A model generated the notes under the pieces. That model worked only from the letters and a program-made list of their open reading frames with translations, was not told where the DNA came from and did no database searches. From Amyloporia xantha (taxonomy: Eukaryota > Basidiomycota > Agaricomycetes > Polyporales > Adustoporiaceae), in assembly GCA_036971615.1 (NCBI GenBank), contig JAYKKR010000012.1, forward strand, positions 682,001 to 746,000: a DNA stretch of 64,000 nucleotides, read 5' to 3'. The position numbers were made by a program, and so were the translations under genes. This document shows positions 11,087 to 22,369 of this stretch, piece by piece (positions within the stretch are counted from its first letter, which is position 1; the number at the start of each line of letters is the position of its first letter).

Positions 11087-11648
11087 CTGTTCCGGGAAAA
11101 ACTCCCTGAGAGTTTTTGACATGTTATTAACATATAGGGACGATTCAAGGGTCAGTTATTAACAGTTTTTGACGTGTTATTAACTAGTTATTGACATCGC
11201 CAAAATGTAGCTCTCTGCGACACTAGTCGTCCCTTCCGGACTCTCTATGACGACTATAGAGTTGCCTCCCGTGCGATACATACCACACCTAGGATGCCTT
11301 ATGGAAATTCACACAGCTTGAAAAGACTTATAGATTTATTGAGCTCAAGATTTCCGTGGGCTCAGACACCTCTTGCGAAAACGAGGTACAGGGCGCGTTG
11401 CTATCATCCCGAAACTTGGTATATCACTGACACGGGTACATATGCTATTCGATAGCTATCTGTCAGCTCAGCGTACGGTATATCATTATATGAGCCAAAC
11501 ACGAGCCGGCGGAGCCACCGAACCTTGGGCGCTAACATAGTTATTAACACCCCTAAAATCACCCTTAGTTTTTGACATAGTTAATAACACAGTTAATAAC
11601 ACGTCAAAAACTGCGTTGTCAAAAACTCCAGGGTTTTTCCCGGAACAG
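11087..11648. mobile_element. 562-bp non-autonomous DNA transposon (MITE) flanked by TA
   Basis: The left end CTGTTCCGGGAAAAAC (11087) and the right end GTTTTTCCCGGAACAG (ending 11648) are inverted copies. Both sides are bordered by TA (11085-11086 and 11649-11650), as in Tc1/mariner insertions. A subterminal motif, GTTTTTGAC followed by a TGTTATTAAC-like core, occurs at 11112 and 11165 and in inverted form at 11592-11611, with more degenerate copies nearby. There is no transposase frame, so movement would need an enzyme supplied in trans. The ends are well preserved, which suggests a fairly recent insertion. Superfamily is inferred only from the TA duplication. Confidence 0.85.
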
Positions 11649-11714
11649 TATCTAAAGATAATGGGACGACGGGGTCGATGTGGCGCGCGTAACTCGCGTG
11701 GAGCGCACGTTGGC

Positions 11715-12327
11715 CGCGTGGCCGCCACGCGATGGCGCAGGTCCTCCCATAGGACGCACGTGCGCGCGCAGCGCGAGAGTTGGCACTGGGCTCCGCGCAG
11801 CGGCAGGGGGGTCCGCGGGGGTCTCCCCCGCGCAAGAATTCAAAGTAACATACAGCATTAGTGGAACGGGCTCAGGTGCAAGGATTCACAAAAATGTAAT
11901 ATATTTACAGCACAAAAAACAGCATGCCCACTGCATCGGGAACGGGGACCGGCTCAACGGGTGCGGGAGTTAGTCCCGGGTGCAGTGGCTGCAACGGGAA
12001 CCAGTGTCGGTATACTTCTCGACGCCTTCCTCGCACATTGATTCAAGATAAACATAATTTATAGTGTTGCTACTGAATCACTCTGAATGGGAACGACGAC
12101 GGGCGCTTCGCGCCCCCAGGCCTTTAGTGCTCACTGCTATACTTCCCTGCAATGGGAACGGGTCACGGGCACGAAGTGCCCGTTGGTGGGCACACTGGGT
12201 TCGTGCCAAAGTGAAGAATCCGAATTTGGCACCTCTGTGGCGAAGCCACAGGTAGCGTCACTAGAAGACACTAGATTATAAATTATTCATATTATTTGTA
12301 TTCCAAACCTTACGTGGCAAAGCCACG
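11715..12327. repeat. cluster of perfect GC-rich hairpins with 3-nt loops
   Basis: Six perfect short palindromes lie within about 610 bp: CGCGTGG-CCG-CCACGCG (11715-11731), CGCGGGGG-TCT-CCCCCGCG (11814-11832), GGGCGC-TTC-GCGCCC (12101-12115), ACGGGCAC-GAA-GTGCCCGT (12165-12183), CTGTGGC-GAA-GCCACAG (12235-12251) and CGTGGC-AAA-GCCACG (12313-12327). A longer imperfect inverted repeat (CACTGCA/TGCAGTG) spans about 11929-11992. Stem sequences differ while geometry is kept (6-8 bp stem, 3-nt loop). The block starts just outside the MITE and ends about 300 bp before the CDH1 start codon. No protein coding is apparent. Origin unknown. Confidence 0.75.
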
Positions 12328-12625
12328 GGTAAAGACGCTAGTATTGAGAAGTGCAGAGCATCCGAATCGTATCCGCCTTAATTGCCACAGCCGCCACATG
12401 TGCTTACGTAACACGCGTCGCGGCGGGGTCAGCCAGTCAATGGCCGCCAAACCCCTTCTCCTCGTACCAACTCGTTCAGCGCCCACTGTTTCTGCCTTAC
12501 GATCCCTTTCACCACATCAATGCTAGGTCTCGACTGATTTCGACTGATTTTTGCTCTGTATCTACCCTCATTCATCCTATTCCTATTCGACAGCCGACAG
12601 AATCAACATACCGCACGCGACGACC

Positions 12626-14614
12626 ATGTCTGGTCTCAAGAACTCGCCTTTTGGCAAGCGTCTTCGCGCCTCGCATCAAGAAATCGACGACGATCCCCAA
12701 CGAAGAAACCGTCCACGCGTAAATCAGATCTTTGGGATGACATCGGGATCCACACCGTCTCTAGATTCACGACCTACCACTAGCGACAGTGGCGGGCCCG
12801 AGTCTCCCGTTGACACTCGTGGACCACGGGATTATGGGGACCGGTTCGTCCCTTCAAGAGACACGGGAGATATGCGGACATCCTATCATCTCATGGACGG
12901 GACAGCCCCGTCGACACCATCCAAGAACCGCATTATTCCTACAGAGTCCGACGCCTTGAAAGAAGAAGCGAACTCCATTTTTACATCAATCCTCCACACA
13001 GAGGTATCATCCCCAAGTCGGTCAGCCTCTCCGACACGACCTGTCGGTAACACACCTTTACCTTCGACGCCTACGCGTCGACGGCTTTTTAATTACAATT
13101 CACCATCGCGGTCAAATCCTGCAACCCCCAGTCGACGTCTCGATACGCCTATTGATGAGGCGTATTCGATGAGCCCCGTGCGTGCGGAGAGCAGACAGCT
13201 GCTCGAAAGCCCACGAAGGCAAATTCGCAACGTCTGCAAGACGCCATACAGAGTTCTTGATGCCCCGGAGCTCGCAGACGATTTTTATCTCAATTTAGTT
13301 GACTGGTCTAGCACCAACGTTCTCGGTGTAGGACTCGGCTCCTGTGTCTACCTTTGGACAGCCCATACCGCCCAGGTGTCCAAACTATGTGATCTGTCGA
13401 GTTCTAACGACACCATAAGCTCTGTGTCGTGGGTTCAAAAGGTGCGTTCAGTGTGTCTTTTCTTCCATTCGCTATGGTGTAGAATGAGGTCAAATTTGGC
13501 ATGCCGCCATGGTGGTTGGCGAAGTGGGACATTATCTATCGGTAGCCACCGCAATACGTTACCTGGTTTGTAATAGCAACCAACCGCTCTAAAAGGATAC
13601 CCCGCCACATATCGCTTACCCTCTTTGGGTTCTTACCGTATAACCTCTTCCTCCAGCAGCATTGCTGACCAAGAGGCCATTACAGGGGACTACGCTGGCC
13701 GTAGGCACACTCTCCGGTCGCCTACGAATTTACGATGCCAACACGTTGCAACTGCAGCGGACGTACCAGCAAGCTCATACACAGCGAATAGGTGCTCTTT
13801 CATGGAACGCGCACGTACTTAGCTCAGGTTCGCGAGACCGGATGATACATCACCGGGACGTGCGGGAGGCGTCGACCAAGCCATTTAAACGATGTCAGGG
13901 ACACCGACAGGAGGTCTGTGGACTTCGTTGGAGCGGAGATGGGGGACCGCACGCCGCGACTCTAGCGAGCGGTGGCAACGACAACAAGGTGTGCATATGG
14001 GATCTACGGGGGTCAAAGCGCGTTCAACCGGGCGTGCCAGGGAGGAGCGCCAGCGCTGGTGGCAGCGCTAGTAGTGCCGGTGAGGACGGTGGCGATGTGC
14101 CGCTTTGGAAATTCCATGAACATACGGCGGCTGTCAAAGCGCTTGCATGGGACCCACATGTAGCAGGTGTATTGGCAACGGGAGGAGGCACGGCGGATAA
14201 ACATATCCGATTTTGGAACACATTCACTGGGAACATGTTGAATGAATTGGACACGGGAAGTCAGGTGAGTCCAATGTCAGTGTACTTCGTTATTCCTTGA
14301 CCAACCTATGCGTATCTCAGGTATGCAATCTAGCCTGGTCCTTAACATCCCATGAATTAGTTTCCACGCACGGTTTCTCTTCGACGACAGCGCAGCACCA
14401 AATTTGCATTTGGAAGTACCCGTCATTGGACATGGTGGCGTCGCTTACGGGGCACACGTATCGAGTACTATATCTTGCTATGAGTCCTGATGGAGAAACC
14501 ATCGTCACTGGTGCTGGGGATGAAACGCTCAGGTTCTGGAATGCATTTCCGAAGAGAGAGAACCACGAAGCGAAACGGGAGAGCCGGTTGGACTACGGGC
14601 GGCTCATCCGGTGA
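12626..14614 (+). CDS. CDH1: CDH1/FZR1-type WD40 activator of the anaphase-promoting complex
   Basis: Exons 12626-13441, 13686-14264 and 14321-14614 join in frame to give 562 residues. The N-terminus carries the C-box (GDRFVPSR, near residue 71) used to bind the APC/C, followed by many Ser/Thr-Pro sites (TPSK, SPTR, SPRR) that suit CDK phosphorylation. WD40 repeats run from about residue 210 (YLNLVDWSS) with [50 protein letters not shown] and ETLRFWNAF. The protein ends in Ile-Arg, the IR tail that docks on Cdc27/Apc3. Cdh1 directs mitotic cyclin destruction in late M and G1. The choice over Cdc20 rests on the C-box context and overall similarity to Ste9/Srw1/Fzr1. The first intron (244 nt) is unusually long for this window. 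An in-frame ATG at 12551 is less likely. Confidence 0.95.
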
Positions 14615-15750
14615 CCCTTGCCATCCTATCTTTATTCGTTGCATATCCTGTTCTCCGGCATTCTGCCACCTTCCGCTGTGCGTTGGAAGCTGTTGCGTTG
14701 GTTGGACTCGTTACGGTACGCCTTCACTATTCGTTCATATCGCCCATTACACCAAAGCCCCGTCCAAGCTCTCGTCAAGCCACCCATATCCTACGCTATC
14801 ATCTAACTATTCGATCAAACATCGTTGCATCCTACATACAATATCTATCTCATCATCGCTTAGCTCACACTCGCAGAACAGTTTCATCACTCATTCCTCC
14901 TGCTTGTCATGTATGTGGATTGTTCATTGTCCGTTCGCCTATTCGCCCTTCTCCTTGCTATGTTTGCCCTTTCTCATTCGTCGGTGTTGTTCAACCTTAG
15001 AATCTTCTTGTAGGGCTATTTTCATTGCTGCATGCCATTTCCTCTAGGTTTGTCACGTATGTACACAAATGCTTCCACTCTCATTCAATACTCCACCACT
15101 GTCCGATGCTGCCTTCGTGCAGTCAGTGCTCATGAGTCAGAGCTGCTGTCCGACGTTGTCGCATCGGAGTACATTCATTGCCTGACATGTGCGTCCTATG
15201 CTCAACCAACACGCGTTATAACTGTAGAGCTGAAAGCTTACAATAGGTAGCATTCAGCACCTCGCGACTAATTGGGGGCACTAAGCCATATCGCTCTTTT
15301 GCACAACCTCACAGCATATCAGCCCGTGCCGCTTGCACATATCTAGTCAATCCGCTGCTCGAAGAGCATGCAGACTTCTTCTAGATACCGTGAGTGGCTT
15401 CTTTCGCGTATCTTTTCTCATTAGCGCCCAGAGCCCGAGGAGGATAGGATATTCACATTAAGGCTGGTAGAGAGTACGACCACTCAAATGGGCTGTACTT
15501 CATATGTCAACGATATTTCTCACCATTTGAAATCCTGAAACTAGCACTCCCTGGCCAGAGAGTAGGATCGAAAGCCAGCCAGAGTGTTTGCGGCCACAGA
15601 GGGATATGTCACATGGCATTACTTTGTCAACTTCTTTGACTGAGATTATCGGTCTTTACGTCTCAGGCGGTATATCATCATGGGTGATGGATTACTATTC
15701 CCACGTCCTGACTGTGTTCAGATAGGACTCTTTCAGGTCTCGTGGTAGAC
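14615..15750. other. intergenic, no gene recognised
   Basis: 1.1 kb between CDH1 and the P450 promoter. Frames are short and pyrimidine-rich in the first 400 bp, which looks like the CDH1 3' untranslated region. Nothing else is recognisable. Confidence 0.5.
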
Positions 15751-15758
15751 TATATAAA
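15751..15758 (+). promoter_or_regulatory. TATA box of the P450 gene
   Basis: TATATAAA lies 62-69 bp upstream of the ATG at 15820. It also lies downstream of the alternative in-frame ATG at 15742, which argues against that upstream start. Confidence 0.6.
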
Positions 15759-15819
15759 CCGCACTTGTGAGCCTGCCGGTTTAAGTCAACGTTTCCTTTC
15801 TCCGGAACGTGTCGACAGG

Positions 15820-18073
15820 ATGGACCTTCTGCTTATTTTCCTCGTGTGGTCTTCATTTGGTCTCGTATATGCCCTGATCCGGCTGCTGAGGAGGTCGTCG
15901 ACCGCTGACATACCAGGGCCTGAGCCCGAATCTTTCTTGATGGGTATCTTTTGTTCCTATTGCCTCTATGAACCGGGTTTCATGTATGTTTCTGCAGGGA
16001 ACCTCACCGAACTGCATCAAGGCCAGGCAGGCCAGGCCGATTTCAACTGGCAAGAAAGGTTTGGGGGCATTGCTAGGATCAAAGCGCCCTTTGGTGTATG
16101 TTATTATTATTTTCGTGTTTATCTTTTGTGTTAAATCATCTCTTATATTGATTGAATGTTTGAACATGCCAGGAAGATATGATTTGGATCTCTGATCCGA
16201 AGGCCCTTCAATACATATACCAGACTTCAGGGTATAATTTCCCCAAACAGCCGGAACGTCGGGTGCTCTCACGGCTGTTAGGAGATCATGGGCTTACCTG
16301 GGCTGACGGTGAACGTCTACTCATTTTCAGTCCTGACCTGTATTGACTATTGAACAGGTGAGACTCACAAACGGCAAAGGAAAGTCATGCTCCCGGCTTT
16401 CGGAGGCCCTGAATCACGAGCACTGCTTCCCGTGTTTGAGCACTATGCAGAGCAAGTTCGTAATACATACCACGGTGAAACCGAGAGTACTGATGTTAAC
16501 CCGCGATTCAAGGTCACCTTACGATGGAAAGATATACTCGAGTCCTCACCGGAGCGCAGCAGTGTCCTAAACGTGATAGAGCACCTTTCTCCTGCTACTC
16601 TAGACGCGATCGGGGAAGGTGAGTGGACTTTTTTTGATCCTTGCTAGTCATTGCTTCTTATGTTCTTTGATAGCTGCATTTGACTACAGGCTGGGATGCA
16701 TGGATAACTCTGACGATGAACTTGCCCAGGCTTATCGAAATTTGCTGTGAGCTATGAAGGGTTACAACTCTGACTGAACTGACGGTGGTGCTGAATACAG
16801 GTCGGACATATTTTCCAAGCCGTCTAAATCCAAAATTTTCTTCACAAGCATAGCTCATTACATACCCATGCGCCTTAGCGAGTTCATGTATGACCACTTA
16901 CCAGGCAAGGGATTGGATAAGGCGCGTCGGAATAAAATTGCCGCTCATAAAGTGGCGCATGAACTACTCGAGACGAAGGCGAAGGCGCTTCTGATGGGCA
17001 AAGGCAATCGTGATGTCATGAGCATTCTCGGTATCGCTGATTTCCCTGTCTTTACTATTGAGCTCATGACTGACGCTATACCGCAGTGAAAGCGAATGAA
17101 TCTGAAAATGAGCGGACGCGACTTACTCATGATGAGATGTTATCACAGATGAGGTGAGCACTACTGGCTCTGTGGACAAAATTTCATGTGTAATAAACAC
17201 TCTCATAGGACCATTATGCTGGCGGGGCAGGAAACCACTTCAAATACTCTCAGTTTCTCACTTTTTGAACTCGCCAAGCAACCTAAGATCCAGGATCGTC
17301 TTCGTGCTGAGATCAGAACCACAGAGCAAGCCATTCGCGAGCGTGGGGATGTGGACTTCACGGTTTCCGACTTCGAGGCCATGCCCTATTTACAAGCCGT
17401 CGTGCGAGAAGTCCTGCGCTTCCATCCTGTCGTACCGCACAATTACAGACAGTGCGCAAGGGATGACGTTCTGCCTTTGTCCAAGCCCATTACGTTACGG
17501 TCAGGAAAGGTCGTTAGCGAAGTGGCCATACCTCAGGGTATGCGATTGGTACTATCGATTGCTGCATACAATCGGTGAGTCGGCACGGAATCATTGTGAC
17601 GTTCACAAATGTTTACATCGCATACAGTGATAATGACCTTTGGGGAGAGGATTCGCACAGTTTCAATCCAGAACGCTTCCTGCAATTCTCCGGCAAGCGT
17701 GGCCCTACCGTTGGTGTATTCGGTAACATGTAAGTGTTCGTCAATAAACGCAGGCCGGTGGCATTGACTCTCGCTCTCAGTTTGACCTTCTCTGGCGGCG
17801 TTAGAGCTTGCATTGGCTGGCGATTCGCGTGCGTTGACGAGCTTTATTCATCAAAGAGTGTGCGATCCTAACTGCATGATCGAACTGGATCATAGTTTAT
17901 ACGAACTCCAAGCCTTCCTCGTGAAGCTCATCTCCAACTTCGAGTTTTCCCTCACAGATGAAGTCAAGCGTCTTCGGAGGGAGAACGCTCTGGTGATGGT
18001 TCCAACTCTCGAAGGAGAAGTACACAAGGGTGTTCAGATTCCCTTGAAGGTAACTTTAGCTCACCACGAGTAA
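15820..18073 (+). CDS. cytochrome P450 monooxygenase, microsomal type
   Basis: Eleven exons join in frame to give 560 residues: 15820-15943, 15998-16095, 16173-16308, 16358-16618, 16674-16746, 16801-17030, 17087-17153, 17209-17574, 17628-17729, 17781-17828 and 17896-18073. An N-terminal membrane anchor (MDLLLIFLVWSSFGLVYALI) is followed by the Pro-rich hinge IPGPEPE. The C-helix region reads ADGETHKRQRKVMLPAF. The oxygen-binding I-helix motif is AGQETTS, the ExxR motif is EVLR (REVLRFHPVVP), and the PERF motif is NPERFL. The haem loop FSGGVRACIG keeps the Cys ligand. All key motifs are present, so it should be active. It resembles the large Agaricomycete P450 families whose substrates are mostly unknown; I do not assign a CYP family. 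No other biosynthetic gene is adjacent. Confidence 0.95.
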
Positions 18074-18413
18074 CTCGTTCTCCAAAGGGGCATGGATCAG
18101 TGCTTCGCAATGATTGAAGAATAGTTCTATCGCGGTGACCATGCCGCATTATAGCTTCGCACGTAACGATCGGAATGAAAGAAGGATGCATAGTAAATTA
18201 CAGTCGAGATACAGATTGAGAACAGTTGACATGCGGTTTGGTCCGGTGGACCGGAATGTAACCAATTTGCGATGGATGTTGCGACGGACTGGTCCAAGTC
18301 ATGAACTCGGGTGTGCGGGGTCATGAGTAGGGTCTACAAAGAACGGAGTCTCAACCCAAGCCCATCTGCACACGTTGTCCCAGTCAAACTTCGGACTGCA
18401 CTTCCGGGAGGAG

Positions 18414-20172
18414 CTAAATTGTGACAGCACTACTTGATGCGGAGGATGCCAGGTTCTCCAAGCTATCTTCCAGGGTTTTGGAGATTTCTGATGCGCTGAA
18501 GTTGCGTCAAGAGTCAGCGACAGACTAGATTGGATGAGAGAATGAGATTAAGAGGAATACACACTGTTTGAGCTGATGAAGCGCAATACCACTATCAGGC
18601 CTGACTGTCGGAGGCGCGGATCTGGCAAACTCGCAATGGATCACTGTCATCGCAAAGGTGTAGCCCGTATTTATAACTGAAAGTACCAAATTCTTGATGC
18701 CTTTAGCCCTGCATGTGCATATCCTGGCAGACTGGTTCAGCATATATTGCGTACAGAAAATAGATGACACACAGCTTCCATATCACACAGTGCGTAACTG
18801 CCGGACAGCTAAGAGAGTCTTGCACCATTCCGCGATACAATCGGCATGCACACATAATTCTAGGATAGCGAACGGTTAGCCCAATCGAAAACACAGCGGA
18901 TTATGTAAACTCACGTCGCAGTATCTGGATCAGGCGAAAGCATGCGACGTAAAGATATTATCAGGAATCACAACAGAGGTTTTTACATACATGCAACGTA
19001 GCCTGTTGTCTGTATTTCAGTGAGTCAGCCATGGTGACGAAATCAGTGATAGAGAGCTCACAAAAATGAGATTGCCTGAATGGTAGAAGACGTAAATACA
19101 GCATTTTTCATAAAGCGAGGTTTCAACATGTTTTTTACGACTTACTGCGTGATTCTCCGCCCACGAAGGAGACTGTCTGTCAAAAACGAGTATTAGCATG
19201 AAGACTCCATACGGCAGACGACGTACAATAGCCGTCAGGGAAACTATCCAGACCACACACAAGAGATGGGCTCCCCGGTCAAGAAGCTCTGAAAAGACAC
19301 CACAATGTCTTCTCCGCGTGATATCGCCTCGCTTGAACTGGACGGCAATAACGACGACGCAAGTTGCTAGCATTGTCGTAGACATAAGAATTACTGGCAT
19401 CAAGACTAACACTCAGCGTTTCACATGAATAATTGGTATAATCCACGCACAAATAATGGACATCAACGTAAGTGATTGTGCGTCTTGACCAGCATCACTC
19501 ATCCGGGACAACACTGAGGACATGAGACGACAAAAGGGACGTGACTCGACTGACGAAGCTGATCAACATTGAAATGAGCGGGTACTGACCTTGTATGATA
19601 GCGATCCACATAGTAATATGCAGAATGGTGAGGAACCACCCCATGTACGGGTTCCGGCAGAGTTCGATTCTATCGTCGGACGCACAAAATTGGCTGAGAA
19701 GTGAATGACGATCACATTATGATGGCATACATACACTCGTACAGCGAAGATGGAGTAAGCACCCCCAATGGATATTGCGCATGTACCCTTTGTAAACGTT
19801 AGAATAGTCAAGCACAATCTGCGCAGAAGCCAACCTGGAGCACAGCGCCAACGTCCTCAATTGCATGACACAGATCAGCGGCGCCAATTCCTCGACGTGT
19901 CTGGAAGACTCACCGTTCGGCTCTCCATACCTGAAGAATCCAAACAGAGGATGGTAAGGACCATCGGCGCAATAGGCACATATTGAGAGAACGCATGAAG
20001 AGAGAGGAATCCCCACAAACAACCCTTCCGCCGTTTCATCATTGTCCAATCGAAAGATACGCCCTGAACAAAGTCCCATCTAGAACGTTACAAGATAACT
20101 GATTTGAGTTAGTAGTGCGGAAACTAGCATTACTAAAGCATACGAGGTCATCCCAGTCAAAAGGTGTGCCAT
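18414..20172 (-). CDS. polytopic membrane protein, orphan Agaricomycete-type family (model approximate)
   Basis: The start is proposed at the ATG at 20172 (MAHLLTGMTS). After a 64-nt intron the sequence continues as WDFVQGVSFDW, TMMKRRKGCLWGF and SQYVPIAPMVLTILCL. Later hydrophobic exons include GTCAISIGGAYSIFAVRV, NPYMGWFLTILHITMWIAII and LATCVVVIAVQF. The last exon would encode ASEISKTLEDSLENLASS and stop at 18414. The opening WDFV...FDW...KGCLWG aligns with WELL...FDF...QGYRWG of the gene at 22370, so the two are paralogs. About seven membrane spans are expected. I could not fix every internal splice site; the junction near 19700 does not close cleanly, so decay is possible. Function unknown. 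The pattern is that of multispanning proteins abundant in mushrooms. Confidence 0.6.
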
Positions 20173-22369
20173 AACGGACGCAGCATTGGCTAAAAGCCAG
20201 CAAGCGTCAATTTACGTCTAATGCAGAAGCCACACGGGCTCACATGGCTGTATCTGCGTAGCCTCGGCCGCAATTTGTGTCCATGCGATCATGATAATGT
20301 ATCAAGGATTTGAGCGAGCGATGCGAAGTCTGAAAATCTGACAAGAAGAATTCCACCGAGGGCAGGCCTGATGTGCAGCAGTACCCTAGTCCGCTATGTG
20401 TCCGACGGCAGAAAACAGGTTCCGCGGCGAATAACTTTGCACGCGTCCGTTTGGAATGAACGGATGCCAGTAGGTGGTCTGATGGCAGCAAAGGAAGCGT
20501 CGGTCGACCATATATAACCATGATGGATTGGCACCCAGCCAATAGCTTCCGCCGCAGCGCAGTTGTTACGTGTTGGCGACTCGATACTGTAGGGTCCGCG
20601 AATGCCCCAGAAAATCTGATCCGCCGGCTAAGCGAGTCCGGATTCGGCCATGACATGCGTGCTCACTGCTTTGGCAAACAGCCGAGCTTCGTCAGGACTC
20701 ATGTCCTGGTAGGTGAGATCGGGAGACCGTGGTACAACGTACTGTAGCGAGGCTGTAGCGCGTGCTATGCGCCCCTCCTCCCTCTCGTGCTCGAATTTTC
20801 GACTTGATCAGAATTATATAGTAAAAAATGGGACGAACGAGCGATTGAATAATGAATGGGCCAGTATTATTGCAGGCGGGCTCTTCAGTCAGAATAGGGG
20901 CGTCTACTAGATAGACTGATCATATAGAGGTTGTTAATATTGAAATACTAATTCATGCATACGCAAGAGCGACATATATTACCGGTTTACTCTGCAAAGG
21001 AAAAGCAGCTAATGCTGCTGTGCGGAGAGTAGCACCTACGATGTCGACAATGATGACAATCCCTCGCTGAAGCACAAGCCATGTTTCCTTCTGTTGAAGG
21101 TCACCCTGATACTAAAATTGTGAAAGCGGAAGAGCAAGGCTTTGTGACGATGCTGAATACATAGTGCGGCGAGCTAGTGAAGAGATACGAGCAAGGGAGC
21201 TTGGGTTCACAGCTGCAGCGCAGCCAATATAGTACCCGACGGTTTGACTATCCTCGGATGCCGGGATGTAAATCAACGGCTGTATATGAGGACTCGACAG
21301 TGAGCCAAACATTTCAAGCACGGACAAAAACGATTCCCTCGTTAGCAAGGCGACACGTGGCGCTTGAGTTGGTGAGTGTTCCTTTATGAATGTCTGGAAA
21401 CCACCGCTGGACGAGATCACATAAATTGCAGAATAAGTATGATAGAAATTCAGTACTCGCTGTGCACTCACCGCAGTGGATGTCATGCTTCGAGGAATAG
21501 CAGCCTGGTCGGTCCAAGAGCAGGATCTCACCAGATAAATTGTGCTGAGCAACAAACGCCGATGTTGGTCCAGACTAGAGGATTTAGTTCGAACAGAATG
21601 GCTTACCAATTAACTCCTTTCAAAAAGGCCAATGGCCGATCCATAGGAATAGGCCTAGAACTGTTAATCAATGTTCGAGCCAAGGTGGCAACGACGGAAT
21701 TTATTTTGAATTTGACGAGTAATATGTGATTCCATGCGTTAAACTGGAAACCATTGACGATTTTCAAGTCCGGTCAGAGTGCAACGCAAAGAGGCTGTAA
21801 CCGACACGAGTTGCTAGGCACGTCACGACAGATGTGCCACGCGTCGAGCACGTGAGCAGATTGGCCGAAGACCGATCTATCGGCCGTGAAACTTAGCGAT
21901 CGGCAGATCGTGATGAGATCTGCCGCCTCCGGTGCAGGACGTGCGTCCACCCCGACCAGGGCCTCCTCAGTCGCCCCTTATTCTCGCCTTGTCGTTGATT
22001 TATGTATATCTTCAAGACAGACTGGACATTCTTCTATCACACAGCGAACTAGGAGACGGGGAAATCCTGAATGAGGCATGCTTTTTTGACAGCTATGATC
22101 TTCGTGCTACGTAAATTGTACGTGATAAGGCCGGGATCTCGAGGGTCCGCTCTATTGGCGATATCCAAGTTTGAAATATATATGGAGTGGTTCAGACAAG
22201 TTTCAGGATGCTGCAATCTCCTTCGACTGTTTGAAGACGGCACCGGCGACGTCCACCAGCTGACAAAGCGTCTGAATATAACTGAACGCCCTAGGTCAAA
22301 GTCTGAGCGCTTTCTGCAAGGTAGTTCGTTTCCTATTCTTTTGAACTGTGGATGGCCTGAGGGCGAAGG
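20173..22369. other. gene-poor DNA between the two membrane protein genes
   Basis: 2.2 kb without a recognisable gene. The longest open frame is on the minus strand, 21112-21609 (165 residues, Ser-rich, no domain), and starts with a non-ATG or internal Met. It could be a gene fragment or chance. The rest has only short frames. Confidence 0.45.

Noticed and set aside
15742..15819. In-frame upstream ATG that would extend the P450 by 26 residues
   Set aside because: A TATATAAA box lies at 15751-15758, after that ATG, and the membrane anchor begins properly at 15820.
15820..20172. P450 and membrane proteins as part of a secondary-metabolite cluster
   Set aside because: No terpene synthase, polyketide or peptide synthetase, transporter or pathway regulator lies nearby; the flanking genes are housekeeping.
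21112..21609. 165-residue open frame on the minus strand
   Set aside because: Ser-rich without recognisable domain, splice context or paralogy; kept only as a note in the intergenic entry.
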